A DNA stretch of 64,000 nt from Carex sylvatica (lineage: Eukaryota; Streptophyta; Magnoliopsida; Poales; Cyperaceae). Location of the stretch: contig CAXKVR010000167.1 of NCBI GenBank assembly GCA_964058845.1, positions 183,501 through 247,500 of the forward strand, read 5' to 3'. The notes under the pieces were generated by a model, which was not told the DNA's origin, did no database searches, and saw only the letters and a program-made list of their open reading frames with translations. Positions 1-12,804 of the stretch are shown in pieces; within the stretch, counting starts at the first letter, position 1, and every line of letters begins with the position of its first letter. A program made the translations under genes and the position numbers.

Positions 1-251
1 TACAAAAACAACACCCACACACGAGAAAATAGAGAACTGAGGCCCAAACCTAAGAAGCAGAAAGTCACTATTTTTACAACATAATCACACACCAAGCTGA
101 TGGCCTCATCATACATTACCTCGGAAAATATTAAAACACTATAACAAATAATCAAAAGGAACAAATTAAAATAACAAATGGATTTGAAAGCAAAGAAAAA
201 CGAAACCACTAGAAAACAATTCACATATAAAATATTGCTAGATAGACCACC
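1..251 (-). other. 3' flank / probable 3' UTR of the IQD gene
   Basis: This stretch lies directly downstream of the minus-strand stop codon at 252-254. It is AT-rich and has no ORF worth calling. I saw no clear canonical polyadenylation hexamer, so the transcript end cannot be placed; it may fall outside the window. Confidence 0.5.
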
Positions 252-3200
252 TCATATTTGCCATCTCTTATCTGAAATTTGAACAAAAAGAAATATTGAC
301 TTTAGGCAACAATCAAGTGAATTCCTTTCAATACGTCTTTACTGGTAAGCTGCATGTTCAGACTTGTGTAAAGTATGCAGTAAATAATAAATCAACGAAG
401 AAAGGCTTACCAGCAGAACCAAGTGACTGGGTCCCGTTTCCCTTAGCATTTGCTTCAGCCTGGTGTGACTGAGACCTTTGCATGCGTGGGGATGAATCTT
501 TGGCCCCGGCCCCAGCAGTGCCAACAATCGGCAACGAATGCCTCTTCTTCCCACTCCCATTAGTCTCACTTACATCCGGACTCAGCTTTGGGGACACACT
601 TGGGTGCAGTTTTGCACGGGCTGATTCTGTTGCCTGCATGTAACTAGGTAGTGAGCTGTTACTAATCCGTGGCTCTGTGTCACCACCATGACCCATCGAT
701 CCGTGTCGTTTTGTCACCCCATTGTTGTTGTTACTTGCATCGCTTATTGGGCTGTTAAGTGACCTCTTGGTAGAGATGCTACTTGGTTTTTTTTTCTTCC
801 TTTCTCTCTTGGTTGTTTTGGTATTCACTGAGCTTTGGCTTGAAGGAGTACCGTACACATCAGTAACTGTTGTAGTTACTTCTGGTGACCGTAAGAGACT
901 CTCAGTTTCAACTGATTTGGTGGCAGTGTTGATGGAGTCGGTTTTGGTTTCTTTTTGCTCTTTGGTTGGTTCAGGTGGGAACTCTAAATCTGGGTTCTTG
1001 GTTTCTGCTTCAATTTGGGTTTCCGTTACCACAGAATCGGTATGTTTTTGGTAATTTTTGGTTTCTAAGGCTCCAATTTCAAGCACAATTTCACCTCCTT
1101 CAATCTCAGATCTGTCAGGTGAGTCAAGTGTAGATGAGATAGAAATCTCGGTTCCACATTCTGACACGGCTTTAATCAAAGCACCTCCAACTGTAATATA
1201 ATTAGTTTCATTATTTTTTATATTGTTATCATTCTTTGATAAACCATCATCAGCCTGCGAAGGAAAGGTGAAAGATTTTGAGTTTGAACTGATTGACCGA
1301 CCCACATTCAAATTTGAATTTGAACTCAGTTCTTGAAATTTCATCTTTGCTGCAACAAAATTTGGGTTTGTTGCCTTTTTGTTACTACTCTTCTGCATAT
1401 CATTCTCTTCCGACTTGGTTTCGGTCACATCATCCAATTCAGGAATTTCACAAGATGAGTTATTCTCATGTATGATTTCAATTTTCGGGGATAAATTTGA
1501 TTGTTCTTCTTCTAATTCACATGCATGAATTCCGTTCTCAGCCAATTTCATTTCCAGCTCTTCTTTTGGAATGGCAGCTGTACCAAAACCATCTTCTAGT
1601 TTTTCGATTTCGTCATGAGAATTGCAATTTGAATCTGAAGTTGGGGCATCTGACGGTAGTGTACAGTCTGCATGTGAGTCCTCAGCATTTGATTCTATTG
1701 TAAGTGCCTCTGATTCAATAATTTCCTTCTGATAAGGTAATAGTGAGCCATTGGATGGGGTTACAGTGTAAGTCCACCTCTCAAACCATTGCCATGTGGA
1801 GTCTGGCTTATATGGGTCACATTTAATGTGAATTGCCTTTGTCTTTGGCATTGTATCCAATATCTGACAAGTTCAAAAAAAAAAAAATGAAAAAGAACTA
1901 TTTCCAGTTTACCTGTCGAAACTACAAATACTAGACAATTCAAAAAATACCCTTCTGGCAAAAGGAAAGTCCCATGAATAATCATACCAGTTTACTCATC
2001 ACATTAAATTGGGAATTAATCATACCTTGCAAGCAAATCCATTCAAAAGCAAGTTATCATTGGAAGTACATGTTTTATTTCCTTGGCTGAAGGCACCTCC
2101 ACTTCCCTGATTAGTCACAAAATATGTCACTTTAACATGAAAGCCAACAAAAATATATACATTACAAGCCAATGGATACCCGTACAGGAATGCCAGGCGT
2201 CCATTCTGACATGTAATTAAGCTAAGTTAAATAAGAATTGTTCAGAAAAAGGTGGAAAATACGCACCTGAATACCAGTTATGTCAGACTTTTTGGGTGTT
2301 TGACGGGACCGCACCACAACCTGCATTTTGATAATGGCAAGGAGGCATCTCAATGTGCCAACTGCCTGACTCCGTACCAGGAATCCACGTGCCACTGCTT
2401 GAATCTTCACAACATTCTTGAGGACCACTGTTTCTTTCCTAGCCTAAATTTTTTATTTCCAACATGAGAAGTCAAAAGAAGAAGATGAGAGTTTAAGACT
2501 CAGAAAAGACATCAAGTAAATATCTTGACTGAAGATGCTGCTAAGTCATTAAGAAAATATCTTTTCTTTTCTTTTTAAATTTTACTATAAGTCATCATTG
2601 GTTTCAAGGAACAAACATAGATGGATTTCTATAGTTTTGCAATGTTAATTTGATATTTGCACAAAGTGTCCATACAAAATGAAACAATAAATACAACAAA
2701 AAGATCAAATACTTACCGTGTAGCCCCTAAAACCAGACTGGATGACAACTGCTGCCTGCTCAAGATTCTCTTTTTGCTCTGGGATGTTGGCTACTTCTTC
2801 ACTAGCTGTTAAGTTGTCTTGCTCCAAATTCATTTCCACATCTTTCACCACTACATCCTCTTCCGGCTTCTCTTCCCTTTCTTCTACAACCAAGTTCTCT
2901 TTCAACTCCTCGTGTGTTTCTTTGACACTCTCTTTAATCACTATATCACTCTCTCTGGGCTTCTCATCGATCTCTTTTACTACAATGTTGTGCTCTTTCG
3001 GTTTCTCTTGTTCGACTGTTTTATCAGTAGCTGAGGAATATTTTGGAGAACAGAAGTTGTTGCTGCTATCATTTATCGGATCAGCATTTGGATTTTCCTT
3101 ATTGTTGGTAACAGTTTCCACCTCGGTGGATTCATTATTCCTGAGTACCCTGTGCCGGGTTGATCTTCTCCTAAAACTCCATCTGCTTTTGTCTGACAGT

Positions 3201-5480
3201 ACTTTGCTCTAAAAGGCAAAAAGGAAAATAAGGTAAGAGTATGAAACTTGTTAAAATGTACTGGGCAGCTTTGGTGCAACATCAGGCACACTACACTTTG
3301 GTGTCATTTCACAATTCAAAATTTCAAATAGCAGATTCAAACAGTTGATCTAGTTCTACATCATGCTGCTCAGACATCGTTAAATTTTGTTCATTTTATA
3401 CAAGATCAAGAGGCACAAAAGTATCAGTAGTTCACTGATTTCTCCACCCTGATCATGTATGAAACGAGCTTCAAATATTAAAAAATTTCACATGCATGCA
3501 ACACATGAAGCATGGAACAATATCAACAGTTGGAATATTTGAAATTTGGGCGTTGAATTATCAAAGCCAGAATGCTGTTGTGACATGATGCAGCACAAAA
3601 CATAAGGTAGGCATTCGATCAGCACAGTAATTCAAAATTTCAAATAGCAGATTCAAACAGTTGATCTTGTTCTACATCATGCTGCTCAGACATCGTTAAA
3701 TTTTGTTCATTTTATACAAGATCAAGAGGCACAAAAGTATCAGTAGTTCACTGATTTCTCCACCCTGATCATGTATGAAACGAGCTTCAAATATTAAAAA
3801 TTTTCACATGCATGGAACAATATCAACAGTTGGAATATTTGAAATTTGGGCGTTGAATTCTCAAAGCCGGAATGCTGTTGTGACATGATGCAGCACAAAA
3901 CATAAGGTAGGCATTCGATCAGCACAGTAAAGTTTAAGCCTTATAAAAAGCCTAAAGGAACTTTTGCTGATGTGTAAATTTTCTAATCCATACATGCTAA
4001 TCTTGTGATGATAACAAAAATATATATAAAAAAAAATAATGCGAGGTTGGCTACTGAGGCAGAAAACCGACAAATCATCTAATCCATAAGTGATAGCACT
4101 AAGTCTCATAGTTCAGATACTTGGGTCTTGATGTGAGGTTAGACTTGTAAATAAGAATAACATAGGTGTTTTATTTGAGTAAAATAATTATTGACATTTG
4201 GTTACCTAAAAATTGACACATTAACTACATTGTTGAAACTATCATCTAGTAAGAAAACTTCTCTTTCTTCCTCCCTTCAATTGTATGGTCTCCCAAAATT
4301 AAAAAAACTTTTACCCCAGAATAATCTATTCTACTTTAAATTTACAACAGGAATCCAGTTTACCAGGTATCCAAAACTAATAAACTCGATAACCAAAACA
4401 CAACTGAATTACTAGTAAAATAATGGCGATGATACCAGTAGAACAAATAAACTCAATTTACTTCATGCTGCTTCAGTTTAAGTATAGGTGGTCCGTGGCG
4501 ATGATATTCAACTTCAACATTGAAATAACGGTGATGATAAAATAGGAAGGGATTACAGGGTAATTAAACGCATAACAGGAAAGAGATATATATTGAAGAT
4601 AACGAATTCAAAAAATGAGGTGAAATTTGGGAAATTGATGTAATTGTTATGAATATATGTTTACACGACAATTGATAATTCAATTAGAACCTTAATTTCA
4701 AAACTCAAAAGACTATCCACATAATAAAACCAGTCCAAAACAAAAAACAAAAAAAGATCACTGTAAATATGTTTTATTATCATAAATTTAATAGGAGCCT
4801 AAGAACCAAAAAAACTATATAAGATCTAATTACAATACAAATTAGCTGGCCATTTTACTCACTAAATTCCCCGTATTAGAAATATTAACACCTCAAATTA
4901 AAGTTCTAATGCATGATTGCCAATTTGATGTAAACAAACTGCACAACCGTTGAAAATTGTAGGGACTTGCATTGCAGCTTATGCCCCAGATGTGGGGAAG
5001 TTACATTTCACCTTACCAGACTATTTCAGGAATTTGAATTGCTAAATCTGAAGTCCCTAATTATTAACGTCAGGTAAAAAACACATAAAAAAAAAAAAAA
5101 ACAAAGGAGCAAAAAAAAATGCTGTTTTTTGTTACTGTAATTTCCATTTCCAAAAAATTGCTAGCACGTCTCTGAAGGAGCAAGAGCAACAACGAAGCAA
5201 AAAAAAAGACACAGTTTAATGCGCTATAGGAACTAGGAAGAATAGCGAGAAAAATAAGTAAGAAAAAGCAAGTGGCGAATGAAACTGTAGATCTGAGCAA
5301 ATGACCGCTTAATCAAATGCAAAATGAAAGAAAGAAAGAAAAAAATCAAAACACCTCTTCGCAGTGGCAATCATTAGCGGCAGCTGCTGAGTTCGTCGGA
5401 TCGGCTGCGACATCGCCACCTCCGCCTCCAGCGCCGGCGCAGGTGAGGATATTTAAGCAGGCATTTTTCGATCTCCCCAT
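252..5480 (-). CDS. IQD: IQ67-domain (IQD) calmodulin-binding protein, IQD32-like
   Basis: Six exons on the minus strand: 5355-5480, 2717-3208, 2267-2443, 2026-2106, 411-1863 and 252-271. All junctions are GT-AG and in phase, giving 782 aa. IQD proteins are plant scaffolds that bind calmodulin through IQ motifs and localise to microtubules, plasma membrane or nucleus. Exon 1 starts with MGRSKNACLNILTC, a typical family N-terminus. Residues about 49-64 carry the basic KSRWSFRRRS block. An IQ motif (AAVVIQSGFRGY) spans the exon 2/3 junction near residue 192, a second (VVKIQAVARGFLVR) lies near 217 and a third, weaker one near 242; the exon break inside the IQ67 domain is the family hallmark. 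The C-terminus has the DUF4005 signature PSYMQATESARAK near residue 697 and ends KRWQI. Length matches the long IQD28-32 subgroup. The link to IQD32 is from remembered family features, not a database search. Confidence 0.92.
3313..3930. repeat. Tandem duplication (about 300 bp unit) in IQD intron 1
   Basis: Unit 1 (3313-3630) and unit 2 (3631-3930) are nearly identical; both start with TTCAAAATTTCAAATAGCAG and end with GGCATTCGATCAGCACAGTAA (here split by position). The second unit lacks 16 bp next to the word GCATG, as expected from slippage between two GCATG copies. It lies in the 2.1 kb first intron and does not touch coding sequence. High identity suggests a recent event. Confidence 0.92.
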
Positions 5481-5560
5481 TCTCACCTCTCTCTCTTTTT
5501 CTCTCTCTCTCCGCCTGAATATGATTTAAGCTATTTATTCTCTCATAAGCAACTCCCGGT
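5481..5560 (-). promoter_or_regulatory. GA-rich 5' leader / proximal promoter of the IQD gene
   Basis: Immediately upstream of the ATG, the sense (minus) strand is a long GA repeat (CT repeats on the plus strand, about 5484-5516). GA-rich leaders are common in plant 5' UTRs and can bind GAGA-type BPC proteins. The transcription start is not resolvable by eye. Confidence 0.5.
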
Positions 5561-6361
5561 CGTTTCGATCTCTCTCACTAGATAAAGGAATATATCTCTA
5601 GACAAGCACAGCTCAGTGTCTTGACTCCTGAGCTACTGCTCTTACTCGACTGTCGTCTCTCTCCCTCTATTGTGTGTAATACTGTGTTTTGTTTTATTGA
5701 ATATTACTTTTTTTTTTATTTCTTTTTGGTGTAACGTGGGTATCTCGTGAAAAGATTGGATAGAATCCAAGACGTTATATTGCACCGCAGGAGGAACGTC
5801 TCTGTTCCGTTATGCCACAGTAAATTTATAATTCAATGATGCACTTCTCTGTAAGAAAATATGTAACGAGAAAGTTCAAGATAATGAGGATAAAGCCACA
5901 AAAGGATTAAAGGTAGAGCTTAAACTTGCTACACAGAGAGTTGTACTATCAAGGGAGCGGAGGAACTGTGAGTTCGAAGAGAAGAACCTACCAAACGTTC
6001 GCCGTTTTGTAGCATGCATAACGGGTCGGGTTGGAGATAGCTGCAATAGGCTCCCGCTAACAGATTGCATGTAGTCATGTAGATAACCGAAAACGGAAGC
6101 AAGCTGCTGCGATCCGAATCTGCTACAGTACTCTAAAAATTTTGTTTTTTTAAATCTCATCGTTTATTTTTTTTTCTGTACACGCATCTTTAAATAACTA
6201 GTTTTTCTGTGCACGCATCTCAAAAAAATCAACATTTAGATTTAAAAAAGCAGGAATTTCAGGATACTTAGCAGGGATTCGAATCGCAGCAGATTTGTTT
6301 CCACCGAAAACGATACTTCTACAGTTCTACTTCCCATTTGAAGCACTGAATTGTTCTTTTG
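5561..6361. other. Intergenic, no gene recognised
   Basis: Upstream flank of the IQD gene. ORFs here are short and without family features. A GGGATTCGAATC word near 6275 resembles a tRNA T-loop but no cloverleaf closes around it. Confidence 0.5.
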
Positions 6362-6370
6362 AGCAAAAGA

Positions 6371-6581
6371 GATAGGAGTAAATCCGATAGGCATTGGACT
6401 TATTTTTATGTTCAATTAGTTCTATCACCATACAATTAGCATTAAGTCTATGCATACAGAAATTGATAAAAAGTCATACGAATTTCATTACGTATTGCAC
6501 GATTTTTGATGCAATTGAATGGCCAGATCACCCATCGAACCAAAGTAAGTCCAATGGGCATCGGACCTACTCCGAAGTGTA
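6371..6581. mobile_element. MITE family A, copy 1 (Mutator-type)
   Basis: About 211 bp with inverted termini: the left end reads GATAGGAGTAAATCCGATAG, and the right end, reverse-complemented, contains CGGAGTAGGTCCGATGCCCA. The flanks AGCAAAAGA (6362-6370) and AGCAAAAAC (6582-6590) look like a decayed 9 bp target duplication. A second copy in opposite orientation lies at 21236-21443. No coding capacity. Confidence 0.75.
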
Positions 6582-6888
6582 AGCAAAAACATTACCCATA
6601 GCCATTTTGTATTGTTAAAAAATATAATCAAATATCCAACCGCCATACCCATTTCAATATTTTCAGGACAGATCTAAAACATACATTTATTAATTACGTG
6701 AATTATGGTCATCCATTTTTTTTATTAAATTATGCATGACTTCCGATTCAAACCCTTTCTCATACATTATATCACGTACTATATGTTAAAACTTCCAAGT
6801 TCCAACAATTAGTGTTCAAAGAAGTAGTTCAGGTAATTTGCTTTTAGCTGAACTAAATATATATTTTGAAATAAAACGATATTTACAT

Positions 6889-7342
6889 AGGCGGACTCAG
6901 GATTTCTGACAAGGGAGGCAATAATCGGATGCAAATAGCTTATCGGATACAATTCAACATAACAAAAAAAATACCAATCAACATAATAAAAATCCTAAAT
7001 TACTTGAAAAAAATCAACAATTCAACATAATAAAATACAATCAACAATTCAACATCATAATAAACCATTAACATAACAAAAAACATAAACTATTAACTCA
7101 ATTGAGCTTAGCATCATTTTCGCTAGAAGGAGCTGCGTCGTTTTCACTCAGCGAGACAGCGACTCCTCAGCAAAAAATTCATTGGGCTTCAGAATGGGCT
7201 ACATACAAATTATATTGGGCTATAGAGAGGCAATTTGAATTCCAGAGAGGGGCAGAGGTCTGAAAAGCAGATTTTTAGCACTATTTTTGAAAATTTAGCG
7301 GGGGGCAGCTGACCCCTGTACTACAGTGGATCTGCCACTGGA
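6889..7342. repeat. Degenerate nonautonomous transposon-like block
   Basis: The ends GGCGGACTCAGGATT (left) and GTGGATCTGCCACTGG (right) resemble each other in inverted orientation, with a GC-rich tract near the right end, a pattern common in plant nonautonomous DNA transposons. No coding sequence and no confident target duplication. Confidence 0.35.
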
Positions 7343-7925
7343 TATTTAGTTGTTCAGCTTATTTGATTGATGAAAGTTTGAGAATTACTTAGTTTGACTT
7401 TCGATTTGCAATTTTTTTATAATTAGCCAAATAAATCGAACAAAATAAATGAACCAAGATGTTAGTAAATATTACATATATTGAATTTTTATATGTTTGA
7501 GAATCACTAGTAATCGAGTCTCGTATTATAGGTTTAGGTTGAATTTTTATAGTATTTTAGTTTAACTGGTAAGTTTTGTTTTATTTGGTTCGGATTGTAA
7601 TTTGATTGATCAGATTATTCAATCGATTTGATTTACTTATATACACACCGAATAAACATTTGGTTGAATAACTATTAGTTTGCTTTGAATCGAAACAATC
7701 AATGAACACCTGACATTTTTTTTTTGATACCGTCTTCCAAAAATTAATAAATGATAACGCCAAAACATATAACGAAAATCACTATTTTTTAGTACGAAAA
7801 ATGGTGAAAAAGCGTATGCAAAGTACATATTTTTTTGAATTATTCATCGCAAACGTGTTTTTAGACTATTTTGACAGGTTTTGGAGAAAGTTGCGAATTT
7901 AGATCAAAAACAGAGCAAAAATATC
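7343..7925. other. AT-rich intergenic, nothing recognised
   Basis: No supported gene or repeat was seen here. Confidence 0.5.
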
Positions 7926-9485
7926 ATATTTAGAGCGATTCTGAAGAAGGCGTCAAAATGGGACAACACATGGAGTATGCAAACACCTCTCACGAAGTGC
8001 ACAACATACAACATGGCGAAATTCACTTAAATTCAGCTAAGTACAGTGCCATGCGGCCTCAGATATGTCGCATGAGGCATAAATGCCTATGCCACAGAGG
8101 CACACGGATTGAATCCGTGGACTGTCTAGTTTGGAATAAAATCTCAACCGTTGGACATCAACCTCCTAAAATGACGCATTTCCAGATGTGGCAAGCCTTG
8201 CCTCACCTTGGAGCCTAAGTTTAGCGCTCGAAATATAGCATTTATGCTATATTTGGCACCCATGATCTCCATGTTCTTCATGACTCCTCACCCCTAGGCT
8301 AGGCTATATAAACCCCTCTTATAATAGGAATTAGTATGCATGTTTTAGTTGTGTAAGTCCTTAGTTTAGAGCATAATATTGCGTAAAATATTTGGAGTCG
8401 TGAAGAAGAAGAGGCGCTCGAAGTCCAAGGCAAAAGAAAAAGGAGTCTTCTAAGGAAGAGATGTCTAGGTTCTAGGTTCTAAGTTATGTCTTTCTTTTAT
8501 TACTTCTTTTATTTTGTCATGACTTTGAGTAGCTAAGCTTCCCCTCTCTAGGGATGGATGTAATGAATCTAATTGCTCTTTACTATAATATTTATTTTTC
8601 TTTTATGTCTATTTGAGATTTCGTTACACTTAGAATGCTATCGAAATATGTCCTTGCATACATAGTTCTATCTACAGATGGTCCAGTGTCCTCCACATAC
8701 CAATAGGTGTTTTAAGTCGTTATACCTCGGTGTGAGATGGGCTACATGTAAGTACTATAAACACTTCGGCTAACGAGGCCTGGCCGCGGTTCAAAGGCTA
8801 GGGTTCGAATCCAGTGGACTCCCTTGGCAGGATATAGATTAGATAGCATCTCGAGGTATAATTAGGATTTTATTTGTTATTTGTATCCTACATGCTATGA
8901 GGTTGCATAGTCGTTGCATCCTTGTGTGACAAACATGTAAATACTAGCACTTGTTGTATAGTTGTTGCGTCCGGACAAACATGTAAGTACTAGCACCTAA
9001 GCAACATAGCATCGGGCTATTACTTGTAATGAATAGGATTTAGGGTTATTACTTAGCGAGTAATACGAGAATATAATTAATTAGATTGGTGTGAATGGTT
9101 TAATTACATTATATCCTGTGATAATCAGAATTGTTCCCCACAAGTCGACCTTAGAGTCGAAGAATCTTTCAAATACGCATAGAATCGAACCCAAGTAATC
9201 TGTAGGGAATAATAGTACCGGTATGCGACTCCGCTCTGCGAGGTGGTCTATATCGCATGCGGCAGTGACAGAAGGCCATAAGTGAGATCGTATGCGGTAG
9301 TGACAGTGTCGTATATGGGTAGACATGAGTACTATAAATATTGTATTGAGTTAATTAGAAGAAATCCGTCCAAAATCCTAGAGGCTCCCTAAACTTGATT
9401 TACAGCAATTAGCATCTCCACCTATACCATCGCCAGACAGAGTAAACTGTAAAATCACCATGTACCTTTATTATTATTATTATTA

Positions 9486-9552
<67 letters not shown>

Positions 9553-10180
9553 TTTAGTATTTACGCAACCCAAACAAACTCGAAGAACCTAGACTAGTAT
9601 TATTGTTGTTAAACTACTAAGATCTATCCTGTGGATTGACACCCGACACTACTACACGGTAGGATTATGCGCTTGTAATCTGACAGAGCAGCATTAGGGT
9701 AACTAAGTATATATTTATATATACTAAAAGTTAATAGTCTCATTTCGAGTCATCAAGCTTTTTAGCGTCTTTGTCAGGGATAGAGTAAATATTCTCCAAT
9801 CATAGAGAGTATTTGCGCTATCTTTAGAAGTTTAACAACAACTAGGTCTAGGTCAAAACCTTTATTTTTTTGCACTTTTATTTTCTGCATTTTTTTTTTT
9901 TGGAGTATATACTACTTTATTTTCCCCATGAGTTCATATTTTTCAGACTTTGAGCTAAAAGCATGAAGCATTGAAAGACTTTCAAAGATAAAAGTGTATA
10001 TCGATATAGTCATACTAGAGGAAAAAATTCTCACAAAAACACTTGCGGCACTACCCATACTGCCTGAGAATTTAGATTTATGCAGCACAGACTCTCCCCC
10101 GGCCGTAAAGAAGACCATAGAGGTAATAAGTGAAGTGAATCAAATCGACAAATTTAGGTATGAGCCTACACCTTATTAAC
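7926..10180 (+). mobile_element. Decayed Ty3/Gypsy-type retrotransposon 5' region (LTR, leader, degenerate primer site)
   Basis: Reading plus-strand: a TATATAAA promoter-like box near 8305, a pyrimidine-rich transcript-like stretch with a short conserved-looking segment (GAGTAGCTAAGC, about 8528-8540), a conserved block at 9628-9680 (CCTGTGGATTGACACCCG followed by GGTAGGATTATGCGCTTG), and at 9751-9785 a run (CATCAAGCTTTTTAGCGTC, then TTTGTCAGGGATAGAG) that looks like a mutated form of the primer-binding region of plant Tat/Athila-type Gypsy elements. Downstream (9940-10180) is a weak gag-like reading stretch with no domain I can name. No RT, integrase or second LTR is present. Superfamily assignment is inference from the primer-site resemblance. 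Confidence 0.5.
9466..9551. repeat. (TTA)n microsatellite
   Basis: A trinucleotide TTA/ATT run of about 85 bp with one interruption, inside the Gypsy-like leader. Confidence 0.95.
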
Positions 10181-10204
10181 CTCACACTTCTTTTGAAAGG
10201 TCAA

Positions 10205-10500
10205 TCATTTGTTTTTAGGACAAGTACCTCGTTGAAATTGTAGAAAGATCGAAAGAGTTAAATATTTCGATATTAATTACTAATGAACTAACTCAATTAT
10301 CATGTTATACAAAATTCCGTGAGAATTGTTATCTTGTATTCAAGCATGTTTTGGGACAAGTCCCTTCGCTCTTTCCTCCAGTCACGTGATTTGTTTTTGG
10401 GACAAGTCATTTTTGGCTTCGCCCTTCGCTCTTTCGCTCTTTACCATCTTATACAAAAGATCAGTCATTTGTTTTTGGGACAAGTCCATTCGTTCCCTTG
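10205..10500 (+). repeat. Short dispersed direct repeats (TTTTTGGGACAAGTC)
   Basis: Four imperfect copies of a TTTGTTTTTGGGACAAGTC word near 10209, 10344, 10389 and 10468, interspersed with CTTCGCTCTTTC words. It looks like a decayed minisatellite; no gene. Confidence 0.6.
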
Positions 10501-10533
10501 CATTGTCATTTGTTTTCAAAACATGCTGCATAA

Positions 10534-10708
10534 GTGCGTATCCTCTGAGATATCTCAACTTTTGCGTACCGATGTGTCCGGTGCCTATTCGGGGATAGCG
10601 CAGGGGGCAGTATTATTTGAGCATCAAAATTCGTGCAGAACGTATTTGAACGGTTCAGATTTTCCGAAAAGTCACGCAAAATATGATATCTCAGAGGATG
10701 CGAATTCC
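10534..10708. mobile_element. MITE family B, copy 1
   Basis: About 175 bp fold-back element with ends GCGTATCCTCTGAGATATC (left) and GATATCTCAGAGGATGCG (right). It aligns throughout with copies at 21041-21219 and 58685-58863. No clear target duplication here, unlike the other two copies. Confidence 0.8.
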
Positions 10709-10719
10709 CTTGGCATGGG

Positions 10720-11280
10720 GGGAAATAAATCTGCTGTGATCCATAGGAATTGCAGGGACCCTGTTATTCCAAATTCAACCTTTCGTTTGTTTTGAAATTC
10801 ATGTATGAAAACAACTTCTATTGAGATTCGTGCATTTAAAAAAAAGAAAAGGTACCCTGCAATTCCTTTGGATCACAGCAGATTTATTTCCGGCATGGGG
10901 AGGGAGATCACTTGGTATCTTGTTCCCTAAGAACATCTTTGCTTATCGTCTGTATCGAGACTTCGACAATGGCAGGTTATTTAACCAGCCGCTACAAAAT
11001 GGAACTGGAGATCTTGCGCTAATAATAAATAAATATTTGATATTACTTGAATGATACTCTTAGTTGAAAATACTAATCTAAATGAATTCATGTTGTCAAT
11101 TTAACGATCAATATGAATTGTTGAGAGCGTGATATTAGATAGTACCGAGAGAAATCTGACTTCAACCAGTTCACTTTCTGTTGACCGTCAAAATTCCCAT
11201 AATTATAATGATTGATTAAACATAAAAACTAGTAATACATAATAGCTCACTAAATGTTTATATAAACAAAATATATGTTA
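10720..11280. other. Intergenic, no gene recognised
   Basis: Short ORFs only. The sentence-like overlap with a 77-codon ORF near 10821 has no family features. Confidence 0.4.
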
Positions 11281-11285
11281 ATATT

Positions 11286-11461
11286 AGTGTTGTAAAAAAC
11301 GTCTGTTTAGAACGATTAATAGTTGACGGTGACTAAACTGTCATGGATTTTTCTAATTAATCAGACAAATATTTTCAATTATGATCGATTATTCTCGATT
11401 AATCATTTGGCGATACTTTGTCCGTCTGCCACGAGCGCATATTGTTATTTACAGCACTGGT
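11286..11461. mobile_element. MITE family C, copy 1
   Basis: Starts AGTGTTGTAAAAAACG and ends ATTTACAGCACTGG, inverted forms of the same word. A second copy with the same ends and internal words (TTGACGGTGACTAAAC versus TTGACGGCGATTAAAC) is at 22670-22882. Confidence 0.7.
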
Positions 11462-11799
11462 TATTAACCATAGCAATATATATATAAAGAAAATGATTAA
11501 TTTTGATTGATTTAATAGCTACAATATCGATAATGATAAAACATTCGGGTTCTTTTTAATTATCGAGATTTACTTTGAAGCATGTTTTGAAAACTATAAT
11601 ATTATAATACATGTCGTGTTAAAGATAACTAGTTAAATATAAAAAAAAAAATTGAACTAAGTATTTATTGGAAATTTCAGACGGATGGATGCATAATTTC
11701 ATAGTTTTTGAGGAGGTAAACATGAAATTTCCTCAAATAAAAACCCTCACCATAATTAATTACATTTCAGGGTTTTCACTGTTCTTCCTTGGAATTGAG

Positions 11800-12060
11800 T
11801 GGACCCCACCTAACATGGTCCGTTCCATCCTCGTATGTACAACTCCATCTGCCGTCACGTGTCACTCACTCCTCGATGCAGTGCATCGGATAACCTGTTA
11901 CCGCAGGTCCATTGTACCCCGGCACGTGCAGATAAAGGCTTTGGGGGGTCCATCGATTGATTAGCCACTTACTACGCCCACTTGGGATGCTACGAGTAGG
12001 CGAGTATCTCTCTATTTCTTTCTTTCTTCGTTAGGCCTTTTATATATCTCCAATGCTATT
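11800..12060 (+). promoter_or_regulatory. GC-richer island with two CACGTG G-boxes
   Basis: Against very AT-rich surroundings this stretch is GC-richer and holds GTCACGTGTCAC near 11856 and GGCACGTGCAG near 11922, followed by a pyrimidine tract (12007-12030) and TTTTATATATC near 12040. It resembles a plant promoter fragment, but no gene follows. It may be a captured or orphaned promoter. Confidence 0.3.
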
Positions 12061-12790
12061 TTAAGTTCTCTAATCTTTACACAAGCTAACCTACTAGTAT
12101 TTTTTTTCAATATTTTTTGTAGGAAGTGACTCAATTATGCTCTGATTGATTAATGACAAATCAATACTTAGCGAACGATGTGATTGTTCTAGTGTTGGAA
12201 CTCCTTTTTGTCATTTGGTACAACAAAACAAAGAATTGGATTGGGTTAGGCTGGATTTTAATAGGAGGTGATGCCTTTCTGAAATAAAGAAATTAAGTGC
12301 GTTTGTACAGTATGTGAGATGCATATTTATTTTTAGGTGACCCCTCTTTATTTTAGCCCCATCTACTAGACTACTACACATGTGATAAGTTTCATGCTTT
12401 TAAGTTTTTATTATTATTTTTCTTCATTTAGTCTTCTATATTTTTCTTTTTTGGGTTGAGATTCAATGAAAAATTATTAATTTGATAATTTGATAATGAT
12501 AAAGTAAGTTACAATTTTAGGTTTAAAATATATATGATTAAAAGTATATTTATACGATGTACATAAAATATGATGGAATATGATGTAAATTTTGTTTACC
12601 CGTAAAACGACTTAAAGATTATAACTTACCAGAGTCTATATTCAATGATCTTTGATTGAATTTAACTTATACTTGAATTGTATGAAATTTGCACAATTAA
12701 CACTGAAAACCAACATAAAACAAAAAATCTAAAATGATCTAATTTGATTTAAAAATACATTGTTAAAATTGTCAACAAATCGTCATTATT
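12060..12790. other. Intergenic, nothing recognised
   Basis: AT-rich DNA without a supported gene. Confidence 0.5.
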
Positions 12791-12804
12791 TATATGTTAT
12801 CTTA

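Noticed and set aside
722..1054. 110-codon Leu/Val-rich plus-strand frame
   Set aside because: It is the antisense reading of the Ser/Thr/Glu-rich IQD exon 5.
2160..2215. Possible additional IQD exon between exons 3 and 4
   Set aside because: It has AG and GT edges but would insert residues not typical of the family; joining exon 3 directly to exon 4 keeps phase.
8795..8825. GGGTTCGAATCC word resembling a tRNA T-arm
   Set aside because: No matching A-box, anticodon stem or acceptor stem could be paired around it.
10319..10795. 158-codon plus-strand frame
   Set aside because: It crosses a minisatellite and a family B MITE, so the open frame is accidental.
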